From the NCBI GenBank assembly GCA_900550775.1, contig URTH01000020.1, positions 1 through 16,386 on the forward strand: 16,386 bases of DNA, written 5' to 3'. The translations under genes and the position numbers were made by a program. Below, one piece after another: positions 8,184 through 14,932 of the stretch. Positions within the stretch are counted from its first letter, which is position 1. Each line of letters opens with the position of its first letter. The DNA is from an uncultured Eubacteriales bacterium. GTDB taxonomy: Bacteria; Bacillota; Clostridia; Monoglobales; Monoglobaceae. Under the pieces are notes generated by a model. That model saw only the letters and a program-made list of their open reading frames with translations, was not told the origin of the DNA and did no database searches.

Positions 8184-8227
8184 GGAGAATCATCAAAACG
8201 CCGATGGAAAACGGCGGATGATTCTCC
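8184..8227 (+). promoter_or_regulatory. Very strong hairpin between murA and ftsQ/divIB
   Basis: GGAGAATCATC (8184-8194) pairs perfectly over 11 bp with GATGATTCTCC (8217-8227). After an AAAA bulge, CGCCG (8199-8203) pairs with CGGCG (8212-8216) around an 8-nt loop. It starts 9 nt after the murA stop and ends 25 nt before the next ribosome binding site. No T-run follows. It is the second strongest of the cluster's intergenic hairpins. RNA processing or stabilisation is my inference. Confidence 0.6.
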
Positions 8228-8264
8228 GAAAGGCGATGGACAAGCTATCAAAGAGGTGACTGGA

Positions 8265-9434
8265 ATGCGAAAGAAAAGAAAAACAAAAAAGCCGTTTCGG
8301 GCAAGACCGCTGGCAGTGCTGCTGTTGCTGGTGGTTGTGGGTGCCGCTGCCGGGCTGCTGTTCTCACCCGTTTTCCGCGTGAGTGCGGTATGGTGCGAGG
8401 GCAATCAGCGGATCGGACAGGAGACCATTTTAGAGGCGGCACAGGTCAAGATCGGCGGGAACCTTTTTTTGCAGCGACTGCCTAAGATCAAACGGCGTGT
8501 TCAAAACATTCCTATGATCGAGGATGTGCGGATTCATCGGGTGTTTCCGGATAAAATCCGCATTACGGTGACCGAACGCACGCCGGCTGCATATATTCAT
8601 AACGATCAAAAACTGATTGTGCTGGATCTGACCGGCAGAGTGATCGAAACCGTCGAGGATGAACGGGCAGCGCAGGCGGTTGCGCGTTATACGCCCAAAA
8701 AGGTTGAGGCGCCCAAGGACGCGTCAAAGAATGGTGATGAGGAGACGCCGGGTGGTGACGGCAAAAAACAGGAGGGCGGCGACGATGCGGAACCGACCGC
8801 AACACCAAAGCCCTCGGATACGCCGGAGCCGACGCAGACGGCAGATACAGAAGATAAGGCGGAAAATGGCAGCGATGCGGCGGCAGAGGATAACAATGCA
8901 GCGGACAGCAATGCGGCGGCGGACGGCAATACAGCGGCGAAGCTTCCTTACAGTGTTCCGATTGTTGAGGGGCTGACGCTTGAAAAGCCGGAGGTCGGGA
9001 AAAACGCGGACAGTAAGGAACGCGAAAAACTCAGCCGCGTGATGGAGACATTCCGATATCTGAACCAAAACGAGTTGTTGTCGCGCGCTACCTTTTTGGA
9101 TGTGACCAACATCAACGATGTGACCCTGATGATCGAAAACCGGCTGCAAATTCAGCTCGGCAGTCTTGATAACATGGAGTATCGCGCTGCCTTTTTGGCA
9201 AAGGTGGTAAAAGAGCGGATCGGTGCGTCCGAAGAGGCGATTTTGGATTACCGCGGCGAGGATATCTATGCAAGACCGCCGGAGGACGGAAAGGCAAGAA
9301 CGGTTGCACCGACCAAGACGCCACAGCCGAGCAGCACGCCAAAGCCGAGCGGTACGCCGGATTCCGGCAGCACGCAAACACCGCATAGCAGCAGCCGTCC
9401 GAGCGCATCGGCCGCGGCAGAAGCCGAGGAATAA
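8265..9434 (+). CDS. ftsQ: Cell division protein FtsQ/DivIB with a low-complexity insertion
   Basis: Bitopic divisome protein that holds FtsL/DivIC and the SEDS-PBP pair at the septum. The product is 389 residues from ATG 8265 (AGAGGTGA at 8252-8259). A basic cytoplasmic start (1-14) is followed by one membrane segment (about 15-35). A POTRA domain (about 37-105) begins FRVSAVWCEGNQRI and includes VFPDKIRITVTER. A beta domain starts with NDQKLIVLDLTGRV and continues as LPYSVPIVEGL through DVTLMIENRLQIQLG to about 338. Between the two beta parts (about 131-226) is a stretch of D, E, G, A, N, T and P, and the C-terminus (339-389) is Pro/Ser/Thr-rich. Without these it would have a normal DivIB length. 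It sits directly before ftsZ with no ftsA between. Family call is firm; the symbol could equally be divIB. Confidence 0.9.
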   Translation: MRKKRKTKKPFRARPLAVLLLLVVVGAAAGLLFSPVFRVSAVWCEGNQRIGQETILEAAQVKIGGNLFLQRLPKIKRRVQNIPMIEDVRIHRVFPDKIRITVTERTPAAYIHNDQKLIVLDLTGRVIETVEDERAAQAVARYTPKKVEAPKDASKNGDEETPGGDGKKQEGGDDAEPTATPKPSDTPEPTQTADTEDKAENGSDAAAEDNNAADSNAAADGNTAAKLPYSVPIVEGLTLEKPEVGKNADSKEREKLSRVMETFRYLNQNELLSRATFLDVTNINDVTLMIENRLQIQLGSLDNMEYRAAFLAKVVKERIGASEEAILDYRGEDIYARPPEDGKARTVAPTKTPQPSSTPKPSGTPDSGSTQTPHSSSRPSASAAAEAEE

Positions 9435-9459
9435 AAACAATTTGTAACACAATTGTAAT

Positions 9460-9476
9460 ATTATTTTAAAAATAAT
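9460..9476. promoter_or_regulatory. AT-rich palindrome upstream of the ftsZ promoter
   Basis: ATTATTTT and AAAATAAT form a perfect 8-bp inverted repeat around one A, ending 10 bp before the ftsZ -35. Just upstream, TTGTAA occurs twice (9442-9447 and 9453-9458) and ACAATTGT (9449-9456) is palindromic. This could be an operator or an UP-like element; AT-rich palindromes also arise by chance. No regulator can be named. Confidence 0.3.
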
Positions 9477-9486
9477 GAAAAATAAC

Positions 9487-9514
9487 TTTACAAAATTAAA
9501 ATCTGTGGTATAAT
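9487..9514 (+). promoter_or_regulatory. Sigma-A promoter of ftsZ
   Basis: TTTACA (9487-9492) and TATAAT (9509-9514) are 16 nt apart, and TGG directly before the -10 gives an extended -10 (TGnTATAAT). It lies in the AT-rich 147-bp gap before ftsZ, about 65 bp before its start. This gives ftsZ expression independent of the long upstream operon. Confidence 0.75.
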
Positions 9515-9581
9515 AGATAACAAGAAAAAAGAATAATGCAGCATGGATGAAAGAGAGACGAAAGCATAAGGAGGAAGAAAC

Positions 9582-10757
9582 GTGTTTCAGTTTGATACAG
9601 AGAATGTGAACCCCGCGCAGATTAAGGTAGTCGGTGTCGGCGGCGGCGGTAATAATGCAGTGAATCGCATGATCGAGGCACAGGTGAAATGTGTTGAATT
9701 TATTGCGGTCAATACAGATAAACAGGATTTAACGCTCTCTGCGGCTTCGCAGAAGATTCAGATCGGCGAAAAGATCACCAAGGGTCTGGGCGCCGGCGCC
9801 GTGCCGGAAATCGGCAAAAAAGCGGCAGAGGAAAGCCGTGACGAGATTGCACAGGCAATCAAGGGCGCAGATATGGTGTTCGTGACGGCCGGCATGGGCG
9901 GCGGCACCGGCACGGGTGCGGCACCCGTTGTGGCAGAGGTTGCTAAAGAGATGGGTGTGCTGACCGTCGGTATCGTAACAAAGCCGTTCTGGTTTGAGGG
10001 CAAGACCCGTCAGAACAACAGCGATGAGGGAATTAAAAACCTGATGGGCGCTGTTGATACCCTGGTGGTAATCCCCAACGATAAGCTGCTTGAGGTCGCT
10101 GAAAACCGTACGCCGCTGATGGAATCCTTCCGTATGGCGGACGATATTCTCCGTCAGGGTGTACAGGGTATTTCCGATTTGATTTCCCGTCCCGGTCTGA
10201 TCAGTCTGGACTTTGCGGATATTAAGACCATCATGAAGGACACCGGCTTTGCCCATATGGGAATCGGCCGTGCCAGCGGTGAGACCCGTGCAGAGGAAGC
10301 TGCGAAAAAGGCAATACATAGTCCTCTGCTGGAGACCACCATTGAGGGCGCAAAGGGCGTTATCTTGAATGTAACCGGCGGCAGTGACCTGGGTATTCTG
10401 GAAGTAAAAACCGCAGCAGAACTGGTGGAAGAGGCAGCGGATAAGGATGCCAATATCATCATCGGTGCCATCATCGATGAAAACATGGGCGATGAGATCC
10501 AGATTACGGTGATTGCAACCGGCTTTAAGGGCAATGCACCGCAGGATCATAAGGAAGAGGATAACTCCTTTGAAAGCTTTTTAGGTCGCTTTGGCAACGG
10601 CGGCAATTTTAACCGCGGCGGCGCAACCGCATCGCCGAGTGCATCGCCGGCATCCCGCCCGGCAGAAAAGGTGCCGTCCTCAAACCTTTTCAGTAAATTC
10701 GGTGAGGATGACGGCATTGACGTTCCTGTCTTTTTGAGAAACCGTCATAAACAGTAA
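9582..10757 (+). CDS. ftsZ: Cell division GTPase FtsZ
   Basis: Tubulin-like GTPase that forms the Z-ring and recruits the divisome. The product is 391 residues, starting at GTG 9582 with AAGGAGG at 9568-9574. The nucleotide-binding domain has [13 protein letters not shown] (18-30), VNTDKQDL, and the tubulin signature GGGTGTG at 106-112. The T7 synergy loop reads ISLDFADI (207-214): Asp210 and Asp213 are kept, but the position usually Asn before the first Asp pair is Ser208. A Gly/Ser/Pro/Asn-rich linker (about 320-375) leads to the conserved C-terminal peptide [14 protein letters not shown], the docking site for partners such as SepF or FtsA. It has its own promoter (9487-9514) and terminators (10763-10848). 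With no ftsA next to it, SepF or a distant FtsA probably anchors it. Confidence 0.98.
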   Translation: MFQFDTENVNPAQIKVVGVGGGGNNAVNRMIEAQVKCVEFIAVNTDKQDLTLSAASQKIQIGEKITKGLGAGAVPEIGKKAAEESRDEIAQAIKGADMVFVTAGMGGGTGTGAAPVVAEVAKEMGVLTVGIVTKPFWFEGKTRQNNSDEGIKNLMGAVDTLVVIPNDKLLEVAENRTPLMESFRMADDILRQGVQGISDLISRPGLISLDFADIKTIMKDTGFAHMGIGRASGETRAEEAAKKAIHSPLLETTIEGAKGVILNVTGGSDLGILEVKTAAELVEEAADKDANIIIGAIIDENMGDEIQITVIATGFKGNAPQDHKEEDNSFESFLGRFGNGGNFNRGGATASPSASPASRPAEKVPSSNLFSKFGEDDGIDVPVFLRNRHKQ

Positions 10758-10762
10758 ACAAT

Positions 10763-10790
10763 AAAAGACCGGCTGCGTGCCGGTCTTTTT
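10763..10790 (+). terminator. Intrinsic terminator of ftsZ
   Basis: AAAAGACCGGC (10763-10773) pairs perfectly with GCCGGTCTTTT (10779-10789) around a TGCGT loop and is followed by TTTTT. It starts 6 nt after the ftsZ stop. On the - strand the stem is followed by TTTTATTGTTT, so it may also stop transcripts from the convergent hydrolase gene. Confidence 0.9.
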
Positions 10791-10824
10791 GTGTGTCGAT
10801 CAACCCTATTTTTTCGACAGTCTG

Positions 10825-10848
10825 AAGCGGCCGCACGGCCGCTTTTTT
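10825..10848 (+). terminator. Second terminator in the ftsZ-hydrolase convergent gap
   Basis: AAGCGGCC (10825-10832) pairs with GGCCGCTT (10837-10844) around GCAC, followed by a T-run (10843-10848) on the + strand. This is a tandem backup for ftsZ readthrough. On the - strand the T-run is short, so it is weak for the hydrolase gene that ends at 10865. Confidence 0.8.
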
Positions 10849-10864
10849 CATGATCGGTGGGCTG

Positions 10865-12274
10865 CTATTGCAAAAAGCCTTCCAGCAGGGTTACACCGTT
10901 TCGTCTCCACGAAATTTCACTGCCGTCTGCGCCGGCGCAAAACTCCCATGTTTCATAGTGCGGATTGTCCAGATAGTAAAGAGATACCGCAAATCCGTCT
11001 TTGCTTCCTGCTGCGGCGGCGGCAAATGCGATGGTCTCCGGCGTATCGGTACCGGCTAAAGTCTCCAGTGTGGGCTTTAGGCGCCTGATGGTGATTTCAC
11101 TCTTTTGATAAGCGCCGATGCCAAAATGCATCGTTTGCAGACAGCTGCCGTTGCTGAAGGTAACGGAAATTCTGTCCGCGTCACGGTGCAGTGCCAGCGA
11201 GGTAATCCCAAGGATGTTCGGGTTGCAGTGATAGAGGCGATCAAACAAGCTGTCTGCCATGGGCGCCTCGTCCGGGATCGGATAATACTGATCCAGTTTT
11301 TTCAGAACATCGGCCTCCGTTTTGGTTCCCTGATCGCAGAGGGCGTCCATTAAATCATAGATCAGATCGATTTCTGTTTGCATATCGTCGCTGCATACCT
11401 TGGCGGCAACGACCATATCACGTTCCGGAAAAATCATGGAAAGCTGACCGAAGGCGCCGTCGCCGCGGTAGCCCTCCCTTGCGTTTATCCAGAACTGATA
11501 GCCGTAACCGGCCACCCAGTCCTTGGTGCCGTTTCCGCTGTTGTCGGAGTGGGGTGCAGAGGCTGCGGCAACCCATTCTTCGGATAAAAGCTGCTTGCCG
11601 TTCCATTTGCCCTTGTTCAGATATAAAAGGCCAAGCTTTGCCACGTCCTCGACCGAGGCGTGCAGACCAACCGCGCCTTGAGAGCGGCCGCTTGGAAAGA
11701 CATCCCAGTAGACGTTGGTGATGCCGAGCGGCAAAAACAGACGTTCCTGCAAAAAGTCAAACATTGTCTTTTTGGTGTAGTGGGTGACGATTTCCGACAG
11801 CATGTAGGTGGCTGCATTATTGTATGTAAAGTGTGTGCCCGGCATAAAATCCAGGTCGGTGTTTAAAAATTCGGTGACCGGCGCAGCGGCGCGGCGGATA
11901 TAAGGCAGACAGCAGGCGGCATGCCCGGTGTTCATGGAAAGCAGGTGCTTGACCCTTAAATGCTCCATATTGCGGCCGAGCCTTGCAGGCAGCTGATCCT
12001 TAAAAATGTCGATGACGCGATCCTCTGCGGTGAGAACGCCGTCATCGGCCAAAAAGCCGATCGCGGTCGAAGAAAAACTCTTGCTGAGCGAGTAGAGCTG
12101 CATGGCGTCGGAAACAGAGTATGGTTTTGGCGCCATGGAGAGCATCAGCTTGCCGTGCCGATAAATTTGCAGAGCATGAAGTGCGGTTTTACTCTCAGGG
12201 AGCTTGTCTAAAAAACGAAGAACTGCGTCCGCACAGACGGTTTTGTCCATCCATAATTCACTTTGATTGATCAT
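10865..12274 (-). CDS. Class C beta-lactamase-like serine hydrolase, cytoplasmic
   Basis: Beta-lactamase/PBP-fold serine hydrolase of the AmpC/EstB-like superfamily; the substrate is unknown (esters, D-amino-acid peptides and others are all seen in this family). The product is 469 residues. The SxxK motif is Ser62-Leu-Ser-Lys65 in YSLSKSF. The YxN motif is Tyr151-Asn-Asn153 in FTYNNAATYMLSE. A glycine-rich third motif, RGDGAFGQ, is near 270-277. LLSMNTGH and PLGITNVYW are family-typical. There is no signal peptide, so it should act in the cytoplasm, and it is not a classical secreted resistance beta-lactamase. About 140 residues after the catalytic domain (from about 330) form a C-terminal domain I do not recognise. 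The start is supported by AAAGGATC on the - strand (12283-12290). It converges on ftsZ and diverges from the activase operon, and appears to be a single-gene unit. Confidence 0.85.
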   Translation of the reverse strand: MINQSELWMDKTVCADAVLRFLDKLPESKTALHALQIYRHGKLMLSMAPKPYSVSDAMQLYSLSKSFSSTAIGFLADDGVLTAEDRVIDIFKDQLPARLGRNMEHLRVKHLLSMNTGHAACCLPYIRRAAAPVTEFLNTDLDFMPGTHFTYNNAATYMLSEIVTHYTKKTMFDFLQERLFLPLGITNVYWDVFPSGRSQGAVGLHASVEDVAKLGLLYLNKGKWNGKQLLSEEWVAAASAPHSDNSGNGTKDWVAGYGYQFWINAREGYRGDGAFGQLSMIFPERDMVVAAKVCSDDMQTEIDLIYDLMDALCDQGTKTEADVLKKLDQYYPIPDEAPMADSLFDRLYHCNPNILGITSLALHRDADRISVTFSNGSCLQTMHFGIGAYQKSEITIRRLKPTLETLAGTDTPETIAFAAAAAGSKDGFAVSLYYLDNPHYETWEFCAGADGSEISWRRNGVTLLEGFLQ

Positions 12275-12348
12275 ACATAAAAGATCCTTTCTGTACTTAA
12301 TTGATCAGGTCTGTTTTTTTGAAACAAGCCTAATGATTTCTACCAATA

Positions 12349-12377
12349 ACTATACAGGATATTTTTGTAAATGTCAA
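12349..12377 (-). promoter_or_regulatory. Sigma-A promoter of the serine hydrolase gene
   Basis: Read on the - strand: TTGACA (12377-12372), a 17-nt spacer, then TATAGT (12354-12349). This is near-perfect consensus, about 75 bp upstream of the start codon. An imperfect inverted repeat, TGCGC and GCGCA (12392-12412), lies just upstream of the -35 and could be a regulator site. Confidence 0.85.
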
Positions 12378-12486
12378 GATAACGGGTCTGCTGCGCATAC
12401 TTTTTTGGCGCAAAAGACACTTTTTAAAATCTGTCCGAAACAGAAAAAATGGAAGATGTTTTTTCAAAAATTTTTTGCTTTAAGTG

Positions 12487-12516
12487 TTGACAGAAAAACA
12501 GGAAATGTGCTAGAAT
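12487..12516 (+). promoter_or_regulatory. Sigma-A promoter of the activase operon
   Basis: TTGACA (12487-12492), an 18-nt spacer, and TAGAAT (12511-12516), with TGC before the -10 giving an extended -10. The transcript would start near 12523, leaving a leader of about 170 nt before the first gene. Back to back with the hydrolase promoter, it fills the 418-bp divergent gap (12275-12692). Confidence 0.8.
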
Positions 12517-12692
12517 AAAACCTAATGGATTTTATGGACTATTATATTTAGGTAGAAACTCACGATCGGCGCTACGGCGCCCCGTGCCTGCGGCTTTTGA
12601 AACGGTAAAAGCCGATTTTACGGCATTTTGCGGTGTTGCTGTCCGCTGTGACAGAGTGGAATGATACAAAATAAATGGGGTTGAGGTAAGCT
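12517..12692 (+). promoter_or_regulatory. Structured 5' leader of the activase operon
   Basis: Several stems are visible. CACG (12561-12564) pairs with CGTG (12583-12586), enclosing GGCGC-TACG-GCGCC (12568-12581). CGGCTTTT (12591-12598) pairs with AAAAGCCG (12607-12614). A competing stem is GTAAAA (12605-12610) with TTTTAC (12616-12621), which cannot form together with the previous one. CTGTC (12639-12643) pairs with GACAG (12650-12654). A short ATTTTA follows the second stem, so weak attenuation is conceivable. The leader ends at the ribosome binding site GAGG (12683-12686). I do not recognise a known riboswitch class. Confidence 0.4.
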
Positions 12693-13676
12693 ATGAAAAT
12701 CGGGATTCCGAGAGCGCTTTTGTTTCAGTACTATTATCCGCTTTGGCGGTCATTGTTTGAAAATTTAGGATTTGAGGTCGTCCTTTCGGACAAGTCCAGC
12801 AAAACCCTGGTACAAAAGGGAATTGCCGTGACCGTGCCGGAGATATGCTTGCCGATTAAAATTTTTGACGGTCACGTGATTAACCTGATGGAAAAGGGCG
12901 TTGACTATATCTTTTGTCCGCGGTTTGTCCACATTGAAAAGGGATATTGGTTCTGCCCGAAGTACATCGGTCTGCCGGAGCTGGTTGAAAAAACCATCCC
13001 GGAGGCAAAGCTGCTGATTGCGGAAATCGATTGCCGCCGCGAGGATACGGCAGATCCGTCCTGCTATCGGGGAATTGCCAAAACGCTGGGGATTTCGCAC
13101 GGCAGAATGAAAAAGGCGTTAAAAGCCGCCGCAGAGGATTTTGCGGCGTTTCGCAGCTATTGCAGACAGGGCCTGACGCTGGATGAGGCGGCCATGGTTC
13201 TGTACGATAAAATTCCGCTTGAGAATTTTAAATTGCCGAATTATCAGACCACAATCGGACTTTTGGGCTATATTTATAACGTGTACGATCCCTTTATCAG
13301 TATGGAAATCATCAAGCGGCTGCGCGAGATGAAGGTGCGGATTATCACCTTTGATATGCTCTCGGAGGAAGAACTGCTCCGTTACCGGGCAACCAATACC
13401 CGTCCGATTTTCTGGACCTTTGCCGATAAGCTGTATCAGGCGGCGCACGTGATGATTCAGGATAAGGGTGTTGACGGGCTGATCCATATTACGGCGTTTG
13501 GCTGCGGCCCGGATTCCGTGGTCGGAAAGGAAATCGAACATGATTTTGCCGATTCCGGCGTACCGTTTATGACGCTGCGAATTGATGAACATACCGGCGA
13601 AAATCATCTGCAAACCAGGATTGAGGCCTTTACCGATATGATTAAGCGTAAGATTTATTATCGGGATAAGGCGTGA
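12693..13676 (+). CDS. DUF2229/COG3580-type CoA-enzyme activase-associated protein
   Basis: The product is 327 residues, starting MKIGIPRALLFQYYYPLW, a very typical opening for the family annotated as acyl-CoA dehydratase activase-related protein (DUF2229, COG3580). It is related in fold to the HgdB-type subunits of 2-hydroxyacyl-CoA dehydratases. Cysteines at 52 (PEICLPIK), 75 and 88 (FCPRF, WFCPKY) and 271 (FGCGPDS) are candidates for iron-sulfur ligands. The C-terminal LRIDEHTGENHLQTRIEAF is the family's closing motif. No membrane segment or signal is present, so it is cytoplasmic. GAGG at 12683-12686 supports ATG 12693. In many Clostridia this domain is fused behind an activase domain in one long protein; here it is a separate gene in the same operon. 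The substrate is unknown. Confidence 0.85.
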   Translation: MKIGIPRALLFQYYYPLWRSLFENLGFEVVLSDKSSKTLVQKGIAVTVPEICLPIKIFDGHVINLMEKGVDYIFCPRFVHIEKGYWFCPKYIGLPELVEKTIPEAKLLIAEIDCRREDTADPSCYRGIAKTLGISHGRMKKALKAAAEDFAAFRSYCRQGLTLDEAAMVLYDKIPLENFKLPNYQTTIGLLGYIYNVYDPFISMEIIKRLREMKVRIITFDMLSEEELLRYRATNTRPIFWTFADKLYQAAHVMIQDKGVDGLIHITAFGCGPDSVVGKEIEHDFADSGVPFMTLRIDEHTGENHLQTRIEAFTDMIKRKIYYRDKA

Positions 13677-13687
13677 CAGTTTCTCCG

Positions 13688-13710
13688 CCGGGTGGCGGTC
13701 CGAGACCCGG
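13688..13710 (+). promoter_or_regulatory. Hairpin between the first two activase-operon genes
   Basis: CCGGGT (13688-13693) pairs with ACCCGG (13705-13710). An overlapping alternative is CCGCC (13685-13689) with GGCGG (13694-13698) around GGGT. It lies in the 74-bp gap before the next start, which argues that this stretch is not coding. There is no U-tract. It resembles the hairpins in the dcw gaps. Confidence 0.4.
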
Positions 13711-13750
13711 ATTGGATTATGAAATTACGGACAGAAAGGCAACCGATTGT

Positions 13751-14911
13751 ATGAAAGTATCGTTTCCGCATATGGGATGTGTGACCGGCTACAAATGGCT
13801 GATGCAAAAGCTGGGGCATGAGGTGATTATGCCAAAGCGACCCAGTCAGCGCACGATGGAGCTTGGTGTAAAATACAGCCCGGAATTTATCTGTTTTCCG
13901 TTTAAAGTGATGATGGGAACCTATATCGAATGTGCCGAGGCCGGCGCTGAGGTGATTGTGACCTCCGGCGGCTGCGGTCCCTGCCGCGCAGGCATGTATC
14001 CCGATGTCCACCAAAAGGTGCTGGACGAGCTTGGGTATCATGTGCGCGTCATTGTATTTGACAGTATCTTTCAGGATTTTCATGCGTTTTATGAAAAGGT
14101 CAAGCTGGTCTTAAACGGTACGCCGACGCTTCGCTTTTTGCGCCTGGCCTATCTGACTTATGACATGATTAAAAAGATGGACACCTTGGAAAAACAAATG
14201 AAGATATCCCGTGCACATGAAGAGGAAATCGGCGCCTTCAGCCGTGCATGGCGCAAGGTCACCCATCTGTTTGAAACCTGTAACACGCATAAGGATATCA
14301 AGGCGGCCTACCAAAAATCACAGGAGATTTTTGCGGCTATCAAGCAGGTTCCGGTGGAGGAGAAAGACCGGATCCGCGTGGGGATTGTCGGCGAGATTTA
14401 TGTTGCGATGGAACCGTCGGTCAATAAGAATGTGGAGGAAATTTTAAATAACCTTGGCATCGAGGTGGAAAACGTGCAGTACATCTCCGACTGGGTTGCC
14501 CATAACATCGTACCGCAGTGGCTGCCGTTTCCGAAGTCGCACCGCGTCTTTCGCTTATCTGACCCGATTTCGCCGATTAACTGCGGCGGCCACGATAAAG
14601 AGAATATGGGCTGGGTCTATGATTTTGCCGCGCGCGGCTTTGACGGCGTGGTGCATCTGATGCCGTTTGCCTGTCTGCCGGAGCTGGTTAACCTCGGAAA
14701 GTTTCCGGCGGTATCGGAGGAACTTCAGATGCCGATTTTGTCCCTGTCCTTAGATGAGCAAATGGGCGAGGCGCATGTAAAAACCAGGCTGGAGGCCTTT
14801 GCGGATTTAATCCGATCCAAGCATCGGGCAAAGCTTGCAAAGGGCTTGGCACAGACTGCGGAAAAGACGGCGGCACCGACCGTAAAAACGCCGGTAAAGC
14901 AAGGCGTTTGA
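13751..14911 (+). CDS. HgdB-like 2-hydroxyacyl-CoA dehydratase-family protein
   Basis: The product is 386 residues from ATG 13751, beginning MKVSFPHMGCVTGYKWLMQK, which matches openings of the COG3581 branch of the 2-hydroxyglutaryl-CoA dehydratase superfamily. Cysteines are at 10, 48 (FICFPFK), 75 and 78 (GGCGPCRAGMY), 278 (NCGGHDKE) and 308 (FACLPEL). Six well-spaced cysteines suit an iron-sulfur or double-cubane cluster. A closing motif, LDEQMGEAHVKTRLEAF, resembles that of the preceding gene. The last 25 residues are Lys/Ala/Thr-rich and probably disordered. A GTG at 13673 overlaps the previous stop and would add 26 residues, but it has no proper ribosome binding site and runs through the 13688-13710 hairpin, so I prefer ATG 13751 (AAAGG 13735-13739). 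It is probably the partner that receives electrons from the activase. The substrate is unknown. Confidence 0.82.
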   Translation: MKVSFPHMGCVTGYKWLMQKLGHEVIMPKRPSQRTMELGVKYSPEFICFPFKVMMGTYIECAEAGAEVIVTSGGCGPCRAGMYPDVHQKVLDELGYHVRVIVFDSIFQDFHAFYEKVKLVLNGTPTLRFLRLAYLTYDMIKKMDTLEKQMKISRAHEEEIGAFSRAWRKVTHLFETCNTHKDIKAAYQKSQEIFAAIKQVPVEEKDRIRVGIVGEIYVAMEPSVNKNVEEILNNLGIEVENVQYISDWVAHNIVPQWLPFPKSHRVFRLSDPISPINCGGHDKENMGWVYDFAARGFDGVVHLMPFACLPELVNLGKFPAVSEELQMPILSLSLDEQMGEAHVKTRLEAFADLIRSKHRAKLAKGLAQTAEKTAAPTVKTPVKQGV

Positions 14912-14932
14912 TGGAACATAGGAGGAACGTTT

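Noticed and set aside
12267..12518. An 83-residue + strand ORF in the divergent gap
   Set aside because: It runs across both the hydrolase and the activase-operon promoters, overlaps the hydrolase start and has no ribosome binding site.
12568..12614. Possible guanidine-II (mini-ykkC) riboswitch because ACGG occurs in two hairpins of the leader
   Set aside because: The first stem closes on a TACG loop, so ACGG is not its loop. The stems do not fit the paired ACGR-loop design, and the downstream genes are not guanidine exporters or carboxylases.
13673..13750. GTG 13673 as start of the HgdB-like gene, giving 26 extra residues
   Set aside because: There is no proper ribosome binding site, the extension is Pro/Gly-rich and unlike the family, and it contains a strong hairpin. 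ATG 13751 gives the family-typical N-terminus.
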